Of a DNA stretch of 5,515 nt, positions 1-5,515 are shown piece after piece (positions within the stretch are counted from its first letter, which is position 1; each line of letters opens with the position of its first letter). This DNA comes from an uncultured Ruminococcus sp. (GTDB lineage Bacteria > Bacillota > Clostridia > Oscillospirales > Ruminococcaceae): contig CAMHMM010000143.1 of NCBI GenBank assembly GCA_946186215.1, positions 1 to 5,515 of the forward strand. The letters are read 5' to 3'. The position numbers and the translations under genes are program-made. The notes under the pieces were generated by a model. The model worked only from the letters and a program-made list of their open reading frames with translations, did no database searches and was not told the origin of the DNA.

Positions 1-1
1 T

Positions 2-1606
2 ATAGACGGAAAATTTGTCAGAGGCGCTACAAGAGGAGATGGCTTTGTGGGCGAGGATGTAACGGAAAATCTTCGCACTATAAGGTCTATACCCATGACA
101 CTTGCAGAAAAGATACCTCTTCTTACTGTAAGAGGCGAGGTCTATATGCCCAGAGCCGCATTCGATGAGCTGGTGCGCCAGCAGGAGGAAAACGGAGACA
201 AGATATTCAAAAACCCCAGAAATGCTGCTGCGGGATCGCTACGCCAGAAGGATGCTAAGATCACTGCTCAGAGAAAACTTGATATATTTATATTCAATAT
301 CCAGCAGATCGAAGGCAGAGAAATAGCTGCTCACGCAGAATCACTCGACTTCCTGCGCGAAATGGGATTTCATGTTATCGACGATACGGTGGTCAGAACG
401 GATGACGATATTCTTTCTCATATCGATAAGATAGGCACACAGCGCGATGATCTTCCCTATGATACAGACGGCGCTGTTGTAAAGGTAAACAGCTTTGAAC
501 AACGCGATGAGCTGGGCTCTACCTCCAAATTCCCCAAATGGGCTGTAGCATATAAATATCCTCCCGAGGAAAAGGAAACGACACTCAGGGAGATCGAGAT
601 AAATGTAGGCAGAACAGGTGCCATCACCCCTACTGCGATATTTGATACCGTAAAGCTTGCGGGAACTGATGTTTCAAGAGCTGTTCTTCACAATCAGGAA
701 TTTATCTCTTCAAAGGATATCCGCATAGGTGACAGGATACTTGTGCGAAAGGCAGGAGAAATAATCCCCGAAGTAATAAAGTCCCTGAGGCATGCTGACG
801 GCAGTACTCCCTATTTTCTCCCCGAATACTGCCCTGCCTGCGGCGAAAGGACTGTCCGTGACGAGGATGAAGCCGTTCTACGCTGCCCCAATGTTGAATG
901 TCCTGCACAGGGCTACAGAAATATCCTGCACTTTGTTTCAAAGGATGCAATGGATATAGAGGGCATGGGGCCACAGCTTATTTCAGCTCTTATTGACCGT
1001 GGCCTTATTTCCACAGCGGCGGATATATATTCACTCAAGGCTGAGGATATAGCATCGCTTGACAGAATGGGCGAAAAATCAGCTGAAAATGTTATAAAGG
1101 CAATAGAAAAGTCAAAAAGCCAGCCTCTCAACAGAGTTATCTATGCAATAGGGATCAGAGGAATCGGTGAAGCAGCCGCAAAGCTTCTGTGTGAAAGATT
1201 CGGAACACTGGACGATATCATCAGTGCAGATGCTGCATCAATAAGCGAGATAGAAGGCTTTGGCGCGGTAATGAGCGAATCGGTAGCTGCAGCTTTCCAA
1301 AATGAGCATTTCATACATCTTATTGCCCGACTGCGCGAGGCTGGACTTGAAATGCGCTACGAAACCGAGAAAAAGTCAGACATCTTTGCAGGAAAAACAT
1401 TTGTTCTCACAGGTACTCTCCCCACAATGAAGCGTGATGAAGCAAAAAAGCTCATAGAAGCAGCAGGCGGCAAGGTATCAGGCTCGCCATCAAAGAAAAC
1501 TGATTATGTTGTAGCCGGGGAAGAAGCGGGCAGCAAGCTCACAAAGGCGCAGGAACTGGGAATAAGCATAATCTCCGAAGCAGAGCTTCTTGAAATGCTC
1601 GGCTGA
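2..1606 (+). CDS. ligA: NAD+-dependent DNA ligase LigA, 5'-truncated by the window edge
   Basis: LigA seals nicks in duplex DNA during replication and repair, using NAD+ as the AMP donor. The frame is open from base 2 and gives 534 residues to the TGA at 1604-1606. Full LigA proteins are about 670 residues, so roughly 130 N-terminal residues, including the KxDG active-site lysine, lie off the left edge. Numbering from the first in-window residue, the nucleotidyltransferase domain shows ATRGDG (9-14), RGEVYMP (44-50), NPRNAAAGSLRQ (71-82), DGAVVKV (156-162) and KWAVAYKYP (179-187). The OB fold follows with VGRTGAITP (202-210) and AGTDVSRAVLHN (220-231). Next come a Cys4 zinc finger (Cys277, 280, 295, 300), a helix-hairpin-helix domain (about 313-432, with IEGMG, IRGIG and IEGFG hairpins) and a C-terminal BRCT domain (about 460-534, GKTFVLTGTL). 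No frameshift or missing key residue is seen in the visible part. The GTG at 47 is an internal valine codon, not the start. Confidence 0.97.
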   Translation: MDGKFVRGATRGDGFVGEDVTENLRTIRSIPMTLAEKIPLLTVRGEVYMPRAAFDELVRQQEENGDKIFKNPRNAAAGSLRQKDAKITAQRKLDIFIFNIQQIEGREIAAHAESLDFLREMGFHVIDDTVVRTDDDILSHIDKIGTQRDDLPYDTDGAVVKVNSFEQRDELGSTSKFPKWAVAYKYPPEEKETTLREIEINVGRTGAITPTAIFDTVKLAGTDVSRAVLHNQEFISSKDIRIGDRILVRKAGEIIPEVIKSLRHADGSTPYFLPEYCPACGERTVRDEDEAVLRCPNVECPAQGYRNILHFVSKDAMDIEGMGPQLISALIDRGLISTAADIYSLKAEDIASLDRMGEKSAENVIKAIEKSKSQPLNRVIYAIGIRGIGEAAAKLLCERFGTLDDIISADAASISEIEGFGAVMSESVAAAFQNEHFIHLIARLREAGLEMRYETEKKSDIFAGKTFVLTGTLPTMKRDEAKKLIEAAGGKVSGSPSKKTDYVVAGEEAGSKLTKAQELGISIISEAELLEMLG

Positions 1607-1621
1607 CAGGCCGCAATAAAC

Positions 1622-1630
1622 AAAGGTGAT
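1622..1630 (+). promoter_or_regulatory. Ribosome binding site that fixes the start of the six-TM protein
   Basis: AAAGGTGAT matches the 3' part of the Shine-Dalgarno consensus (AGGAGGTGAT) and ends 4 bases before the ATG at 1635. The in-frame GTG at 1626 lies inside this site, so it is unlikely to be the start. This choice gives 199 residues instead of 202. Confidence 0.75.
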
Positions 1631-1634
1631 TTGC

Positions 1635-2234
1635 ATGAAACAAGCTCTAAAAAAGGCCGCAATTGCGGGTATCATCGTCGAAGCACTATATTTTTTATCA
1701 GTAACTCTGTTTCTGGCCACAAAAGCTGATCTGGCGCTTACCATATGGGAATCCATGACGGTGGTCGGTGCTTTCGCAATTCTGATCGCGCTGAGCATAT
1801 TTGCCGAAGGTTACCGTATAAAACCGATGTACCGCAGTTTTATGCTGATCTCACTGTCAGGAACACTCATCCTGACATCGGCCGCTCATTTTACAAGCAT
1901 CGGTGTAGTAAGACAACTTATAGCACAGGGCATTTCCGTTCCCGATTATTTCAGGATAGGCTTCTTCCCAAGCCTTGAAATGACAGTTGATTACACTGCC
2001 TGGGGCTTGTTTATAGGCTGTGCTTTTCTTGCTTTTCTGTTAGGTATCAAGGACAAGACACTGAGTATCCTTTCAGCAGTCTGCAGCGCTCTGTGCTTTA
2101 CAGGCTTTATCGGAAGCTTCTTTTCGGAATCTCTGTGGTACTTCGCTCCTATGGGATATGGCCTCGGATTTTTGATAATGTGTATCGCTGTAATAAAGAA
2201 AGGTGCTCCAACTACCGATCCAAAAGCCGAATAA
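1635..2234 (+). CDS. Putative six-transmembrane protein of unknown function
   Basis: I do not recognise a characterised family. The 199-residue product is very hydrophobic, with six likely membrane helices at about 8-28, 39-57, 66-86, 118-138, 142-163 and 167-187. Positive charges sit at the N-terminus (K2, K6, K7), after helix 2 (R61, K63, R67), after helix 4 (K139, K141) and at the C-terminal tail (K188, K189). The positive-inside rule therefore predicts both ends in the cytoplasm. The longest outer loop (about 87-117) contains VPDYFRIGFFPSLEMTVDY and leads into helix 4. It looks like the most distinctive and possibly conserved part, together with AHFTSI at the end of helix 3. There is no signal peptide, nucleotide-binding motif or catalytic signature. 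The gene begins 28 bases after ligA with no visible promoter or terminator between, so co-transcription is likely. That position does not by itself imply a role in DNA repair. Confidence 0.85.
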   Translation: MKQALKKAAIAGIIVEALYFLSVTLFLATKADLALTIWESMTVVGAFAILIALSIFAEGYRIKPMYRSFMLISLSGTLILTSAAHFTSIGVVRQLIAQGISVPDYFRIGFFPSLEMTVDYTAWGLFIGCAFLAFLLGIKDKTLSILSAVCSALCFTGFIGSFFSESLWYFAPMGYGLGFLIMCIAVIKKGAPTTDPKAE

Positions 2235-2241
2235 ACAACAC

Positions 2242-2275
2242 CACCCCGAAGCAATAAGTGAATTGCTTCGGGGTG
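2242..2275. terminator. Bidirectional hairpin terminator between convergent genes
   Basis: CACCCCGAAGCAAT (2242-2255) and ATTGCTTCGGGGTG (2262-2275) are perfect inverted repeats. They give a 14-bp stem with a 6-base AAGTGA loop, 7 bases after the stop of the six-TM gene and 12 bases beyond the permease stop. Read on the - strand, the stem is followed by GTGTTGTTTATT, a fair U-rich tail. Read on the + strand, the tail is TACTACTCCTGTTTAC, which is poor. The hairpin should therefore stop the transporter operon better than the ligA transcript. Confidence 0.85.
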
Positions 2276-2287
2276 TACTACTCCTGT

Positions 2288-4627
2288 TTACTCGGTTATC
2301 AGTTCCCTGACTTCTATCTGTTTTATCTTATACGAAGAAAGATAAGCCGCTGCAAATATACCGAGACTTACGATAACAGAGGGGAGTATCAGCATTGACA
2401 CATCAAATCCGGCTGCAAAATCAGTCAATCCTACTGCTCTGAGCATAAATTCAAGCATTGGCTGAGTAAGAAGCACGGATAATATTCCGCCCAGAACAGA
2501 GCCTGTTACCGACAGGACAAAGAATCTCAGTGCAAACTGTGTCCTGAGTACCGACGAAGTCATACCCATAGCTTTGTATATGCCCAGATCGATCCGCTCC
2601 CGCAAAAATGCCGTTCTTGTCATCATAATAACTATGACTGCCGCAAAGATCACTGACATTCCGTAGAAAACATATGCGATAATATCCATAAGCCCTGCTA
2701 TCAGAGTTTTGTATTTGGTGATAGTCTCACTTTCCTTCATCTCACCTGCTTTGACATTCTCAAAGCTGTCATTGATGGAATTTATTATATGCTCCTCCGC
2801 AGATTTATCTGAAAGTGTGATAAATGCGGAATTTATCTCAGTAAATCCCAGCTTGTCCATACCTTCGGGTGTTGTCATTGCATACACGCCATATTCCGAA
2901 ACAGTCTGAAAATAGCCTGTCACCACAAAATCAAGTTCGGTATCAAGATATTTCACTGTCACTGTGTCGCCGATCTGTTTGTTTACAGAGCGTGCCACAG
3001 ACTTTGTAAGCATGATTTCATTGTAGTACCGGGGGATACGCCCTTCTATCGCCTTGAAATAGTCCTCCTCCCTGCTGTAGGTACTGACTGTCACCTGCTG
3101 TCCGTCAATATTCATACGGTGCCTGCACTCCATTCTGAGAGTGGCTCCGCTGTCGAAACTGTGAATTATATCCTCTGTTTTATCCTTATCGGAAAGAGAA
3201 TAGCTGCCTAAATTAGTAAGTTCTATATCGCCGCTCATCCCGGTGAATATCGCATCCACATCAAATCCGCTCACAAACGCAGATATGCTCACCAAAAAGA
3301 AAATAAGTATAGTGACTATAGCGACTGCACCGAAATAGTTCCTGATATTTGAAGTTATCTGCCGCAGTGCTATAAGAAGTGACAAGGGCTTATGGCGTAT
3401 CGGAACATTCAATCTGCTGTCAAAATACACCTCGTCCTTACCGCCTTGTATCGCACGAACAGGAGAGATCCTGCCTATCTTTGCAGTAGCCGCAAATACG
3501 AATACCATACAGATTATGATTATACCGAGAGAAAGAAGTGCACATTTCCCGACGGATATATCTGTTGTTGTCAGCATACCCGTGAGCCGCATAAACAGGC
3601 GTATCAATGCACCACAGGCTGGGAATGACAAAATAAGCCCCGATATGGCTCCGATAGTGAGCGATACAGCATATTCGATAACGAAAAGCATTCTTATCTG
3701 CCACTGTGAAAAGCCCTGTGATTTGAGTATCCCCAGTGAGGTATAATCCATTTCAATAGTTGAAGAAATGCTGTTTGCCATTATGATAATAACTATAACA
3801 ATAAGAAGGATAACATAAACATAAGCCATTCTTGTCCCCACATTGGAGAATACCTTGATATTGTCCGCCAGATCCTCTTTTGTCGGCGAATAAATACTCA
3901 TATCTATCAGACTGCACTCATCATTGAGCTGTTTTTTCAGTTCGTATGGTGAAAAGCCGTCCGCAATGTGGATATTGATATCTGAGCATGATATTATTTT
4001 TCTCACATTGTCTGTGATATGGCTCAAATGCTCCAGAATCGCCTTATGATCTGATTCATTTATGACACAAACATTTGAAGAAACGGTCGTTGCACCGAAT
4101 ACAGGATCTTCATAATAGCCTTTCACAGTGAATGAAAAATTTGTATCATCCGCAGCAGAGAATATTACTTCCGAATTTTTGTCTATAAGAGTTTTCATCT
4201 TATAGGGCAGGTATATCTCTCCTTCTGCAGGCTGGATTCCGTCAAGAAATGCTGAAAAATCATCATTGAAAACAAGAAGCGTTCCGCTATATGCGGACAG
4301 CTCCGTCAATATTTCCTTTTCCTCGCCGTCTACAAGGGGCTTTTGTGTCATCAGCAGAGTTTCCTTGTAATCGGTACGGGAGATATGGGAATTGCTGTCT
4401 ATCGTGTCACGAATATCATCTGTCAGCATATCCGTATAGACACGGACGATCAGATCTCCGCAGTCAGCCTGTTCAAAGCCTTCGTTTATAGCCTCCATAA
4501 GATCGTCGCTGTTGCTGACAGAGCCTGTGAATGACATAACTATAAGCATCATCAGAAAGGCGACTCCGAAAAATGCCCCTTTCTTGTATTTCATATCCGC
4601 CAGAACAAGCTTTATGATACCCTTCAT
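2288..4627 (-). CDS. ABC transporter permease with duplicated FtsX/MacB core
   Basis: Membrane subunit of a type VII (MacB/LolCE/BceB-like) ABC system, 779 residues. Eight membrane helices are visible as two four-helix FtsX units. Unit 1 has TM1 (about 17-36), a large extracytoplasmic domain (37-266), then TM2-TM4 (267-286, 312-338, 362-383). Unit 2 has TM5 (431-453), a second extracytoplasmic domain (454-643), then TM6-TM8 (644-669, 698-722, 743-765). The duplication is seen in the matching cytoplasmic segments LGILKSQGFSQWQI (298-311) and LGIYKAMGMTSSVL (681-694), which are likely ATPase-coupling helices. It is also seen in the post-TM segments ISPVRAI (387-393) and IEVRELI (771-777). One chain can thus form the whole pseudo-dimeric permease. 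Family members transmit ATP-driven motion to the periplasmic or cell-surface side rather than always moving substrate across the membrane. Known roles include lipoprotein or peptide extrusion, peptide-antibiotic resistance and activation of cell-wall hydrolases; which one applies here cannot be told. The gene lies 9 bases after the ATPase gene. Confidence 0.93.
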   Translation of the reverse strand: MKGIIKLVLADMKYKKGAFFGVAFLMMLIVMSFTGSVSNSDDLMEAINEGFEQADCGDLIVRVYTDMLTDDIRDTIDSNSHISRTDYKETLLMTQKPLVDGEEKEILTELSAYSGTLLVFNDDFSAFLDGIQPAEGEIYLPYKMKTLIDKNSEVIFSAADDTNFSFTVKGYYEDPVFGATTVSSNVCVINESDHKAILEHLSHITDNVRKIISCSDINIHIADGFSPYELKKQLNDECSLIDMSIYSPTKEDLADNIKVFSNVGTRMAYVYVILLIVIVIIIMANSISSTIEMDYTSLGILKSQGFSQWQIRMLFVIEYAVSLTIGAISGLILSFPACGALIRLFMRLTGMLTTTDISVGKCALLSLGIIIICMVFVFAATAKIGRISPVRAIQGGKDEVYFDSRLNVPIRHKPLSLLIALRQITSNIRNYFGAVAIVTILIFFLVSISAFVSGFDVDAIFTGMSGDIELTNLGSYSLSDKDKTEDIIHSFDSGATLRMECRHRMNIDGQQVTVSTYSREEDYFKAIEGRIPRYYNEIMLTKSVARSVNKQIGDTVTVKYLDTELDFVVTGYFQTVSEYGVYAMTTPEGMDKLGFTEINSAFITLSDKSAEEHIINSINDSFENVKAGEMKESETITKYKTLIAGLMDIIAYVFYGMSVIFAAVIVIMMTRTAFLRERIDLGIYKAMGMTSSVLRTQFALRFFVLSVTGSVLGGILSVLLTQPMLEFMLRAVGLTDFAAGFDVSMLILPSVIVSLGIFAAAYLSSYKIKQIEVRELITE

Positions 4628-4630
4628 ACG

Positions 4631-4638
4631 CTCACCTC
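4631..4638 (-). promoter_or_regulatory. Permease ribosome binding site overlapping the ATPase stop codon
   Basis: On the - strand GAGGTGAG lies just before the permease ATG (4627-4625), with 5 bases from the GAGGTG core to the ATG. The TGA stop of the ATPase (4639-4637) shares bases with it. This spacing suggests translational coupling, so that both subunits are made together. Confidence 0.8.
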
Positions 4639-5398
4639 ACCATTCCATAGAGGCAAGCCATGAGCCTACCTGAGTTTCACGGCTCTTTTCCTCGCTCTGC
4701 TCATAGGGCGGCAGGTCAAGATCACCTATTACACGCCCGTCCTCTATATAGATAAGGCGTGTGGCACGGCAGGCGGCTCTCGCATCGTGAGTTACCATAA
4801 GTATGCTCTGTCCCTTGCGGTTAAGCTCTGTGAGCAGGTCAAGAACTTCGGTAGTGTTTTTCTTGTTCAAAGCACCTGTGGGTTCATCGGCAAAAAGCAG
4901 CTTCGATTCATTGATGACCGCACGGGCAATGGCACATCTCTGCTGTTCACCGCCGGAGCATTGACTCGGCAGATGTGATGCGATATGAGCGATGCCCATT
5001 TTTTCCATAAGTTCCTTTGCAGCCTTTTCTGTATCAGCAGCACTGCGGCTCTTGTTCAGATATCCCGGGACGGTTATATTTTCATATAATGAAAGATTGC
5101 TGACAAGGTGCATCTGCTGAAAGATAAAGCCGAAATCCCCGTGACGCAGAGCAGAGAGTTTTTTCTCGCTCATCTTTACAATATCATCGCCGTTATAGAG
5201 TATCTGTCCGCCCGTGGCTCTGTCCATACCGCTGAGAGCGTAGAGCGTGGTAGATTTTCCCGAGCCCGACGCACCCATAATAACAGTAAAATCGCCTTCA
5301 TATATGTCAATGTCCATCCCGGTGAGAATATGTACCTGCCCGCCATTATGTGCAAAACTTTTGCACAGTCCCTTGGCTGAAATAATAGCTTTTTTCAT
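4637..5398 (-). CDS. ABC transporter ATP-binding protein (MacB/LolD/BceA type)
   Basis: Cytoplasmic ATPase of 253 residues that should dimerise and drive the adjacent permease. Visible motifs are the A-loop region (F15), Walker A GASGSGKST (42-50), Q-loop Q94 in FIFQQMHL, signature CSGGEQQR (147-154), Walker B LLFADEP (167-173, catalytic Glu172), D-loop GALN (175-178) and H-loop His204 in MVTHD. The FIFQQ and ADEPTG wording is typical of the LolD/MacB/BceA branch. Two small departures from consensus are Cys instead of Leu at the first signature position and Asn instead of Asp in the D-loop; neither is a catalytic residue, and the enzyme should be active. After the core is a charged linker (about 232-243) and a hydrophobic end, SWLASMEW, perhaps contacting the permease. 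The ATG at 5398 is preceded by AAAGGGGG at a 6-base spacing, which supports the start. It is first in a two-gene operon with the permease. Confidence 0.95.
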   Translation of the reverse strand: MKKAIISAKGLCKSFAHNGGQVHILTGMDIDIYEGDFTVIMGASGSGKSTTLYALSGMDRATGGQILYNGDDIVKMSEKKLSALRHGDFGFIFQQMHLVSNLSLYENITVPGYLNKSRSAADTEKAAKELMEKMGIAHIASHLPSQCSGGEQQRCAIARAVINESKLLFADEPTGALNKKNTTEVLDLLTELNRKGQSILMVTHDARAACRATRLIYIEDGRVIGDLDLPPYEQSEEKSRETQVGSWLASMEW

Positions 5399-5404
5399 AG
5401 TATG

Positions 5405-5412
5405 CCCCCTTT
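5405..5412 (-). promoter_or_regulatory. Ribosome binding site of the ATPase gene
   Basis: On the - strand AAAGGGGG stands 6 bases before the ATG at 5398-5396. The G-run is a slightly unusual but strong pairing site, and it fixes the start of the ATPase. Confidence 0.7.
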
Positions 5413-5419
5413 TTCTGAT

Positions 5420-5428
5420 ATTCTATCA
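5420..5428 (-). promoter_or_regulatory. Extended -10 promoter of the ABC operon
   Basis: On the - strand TGATAGAAT combines a TGn extension with TAGAAT, one mismatch from TATAAT. A start near 5413 would give a 5' leader of about 15 bases. At the proper 17-base spacing the -35 hexamer is GGATTT, which is not a consensus box, so an activator is probably needed. The direct repeats at 5438-5457 occupy exactly that place. Confidence 0.6.
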
Positions 5429-5437
5429 CAGGGAGTA

Positions 5438-5457
5438 TTAAGAAATCCTTAAGAAAT
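5438..5457 (-). promoter_or_regulatory. Direct-repeat operator, likely for an OmpR/PhoB-family response regulator
   Basis: TTAAGAAAT occurs exactly twice on the + strand, at 5438-5446 and 5449-5457, an 11-bp period or about one helical turn. On the - strand it reads CTTAAG-N5-CTTAAT. OmpR/PhoB-family regulators bind such tandem half-sites as head-to-tail dimers. The arrangement is close to the NTTAAG-N5-WTTAAG site known for the streptococcal regulator CiaR. The half-sites straddle the poor -35 region of the ABC promoter, the usual position for an activator. The regulator itself is not in the window. Confidence 0.6.
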
Positions 5458-5461
5458 ATGG

Positions 5462-5490
5462 TTGACAATACCTTGCAGACCCGCAATAAA
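5462..5490 (+). promoter_or_regulatory. Possible divergent promoter facing the right edge
   Basis: A perfect -35 TTGACA (5462-5467) is followed after 17 bases by AATAAA (5485-5490), which matches TATAAT at 4 of 6 positions. It points right, away from the ABC operon, and lies just beyond the direct repeats. No coding start is visible in the remaining 25 bases, so the gene it would serve is off the window. Confidence 0.35.
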
Positions 5491-5515
5491 CCGTGTTAAT
5501 TTTTTGTGTCTTTGT

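Noticed and set aside
47..49. GTG as the start codon of the ligase reading frame
   Set aside because: The frame is open to the left edge and encodes the conserved LigA motif ATRGDG upstream of this codon, so it is an internal valine and the gene is truncated by the window.
702..974. Antisense open frame within ligA
   Set aside because: It lies opposite strongly conserved LigA coding sequence (OB fold and zinc finger), has no convincing ribosome binding site and shows no recognisable domain.
1611..1621. CCGCAATAAAC, repeated at 5482-5492 with the right-hand copy continuing as CCG
   Set aside because: An 11-base match between two sites is expected by chance in a window of this size, and the flanks do not match.
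1626..1628. GTG as an alternative start of the six-TM protein
   Set aside because: It lies inside the ribosome binding site for the ATG at 1635 and would add only three residues.
3392..3746. Short open frames on both strands inside the permease gene
   Set aside because: They overlap the well-supported permease frame, have unlikely composition and lack ribosome binding sites; they are shadows of the real gene.
5463..5468. TTGTCA on the - strand as the -35 box of the ABC promoter
   Set aside because: It lies 37 bases upstream of the TAGAAT -10, far beyond the usual 16-18, and no acceptable -10 occurs at the right distance from it.
1..5515. A new defence, mobile or otherwise undescribed multi-gene system
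   Set aside because: All coding space is explained by ligA, one membrane protein and one ABC transporter. There are no transposase, integrase, toxin, nuclease, CRISPR or reverse-transcriptase features and no RNA gene that I can recognise.

Overview
The window shows two short convergent transcription units from what looks like a low-to-moderate G+C anaerobic Firmicute, possibly a Ruminococcus/Oscillospiraceae-type Clostridium. That guess rests on codon style, Gram-positive-strength ribosome binding sites and the type of ABC transporter. It is an impression only, because no taxonomic marker could be compared here.

Left part, + strand (1-2234): the 3' four-fifths of ligA, the NAD+-dependent replicative DNA ligase, enters from the left edge. 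The adenylated lysine lies just outside the window, and the remaining nucleotidyltransferase motifs, OB fold, Cys4 zinc finger, helix-hairpin-helix domain and BRCT domain are all present. After 28 bases comes a 199-residue protein with six predicted membrane segments and no function I can assign. It is probably co-transcribed with ligA.

Middle (2235-2287): a short gap between the two converging genes holds a perfect 14-bp hairpin. It can end transcription from both sides, but its U-rich tail is better on the - strand.

Right part, - strand (5515 down to 2288): an ATP-binding protein and a 779-residue permease with a duplicated FtsX/MacB-type core form an operon. The permease ribosome binding site overlaps the ATPase stop codon. 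Together they should make a type VII (MacB/LolCDE/BceAB-like) mechanotransmission ABC system that acts on extracytoplasmic substrates such as antimicrobial peptides, lipids or envelope factors. The true substrate is unknown.

The upstream region holds the most informative regulatory signal. Two exact 9-base copies of TTAAGAAAT lie 11 bp apart, in the place of the -35 box of an extended -10 promoter. This is the layout expected for activation by an OmpR/PhoB-family response regulator, so the transporter is probably under two-component control, although no regulator gene is in the window. A consensus TTGACA facing right at the edge hints at a divergent gene beyond it.

I see no mobile element, CRISPR array, RNA gene or evident new defence system. 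Most of the window is ordinary chromosomal housekeeping and envelope-transport content.
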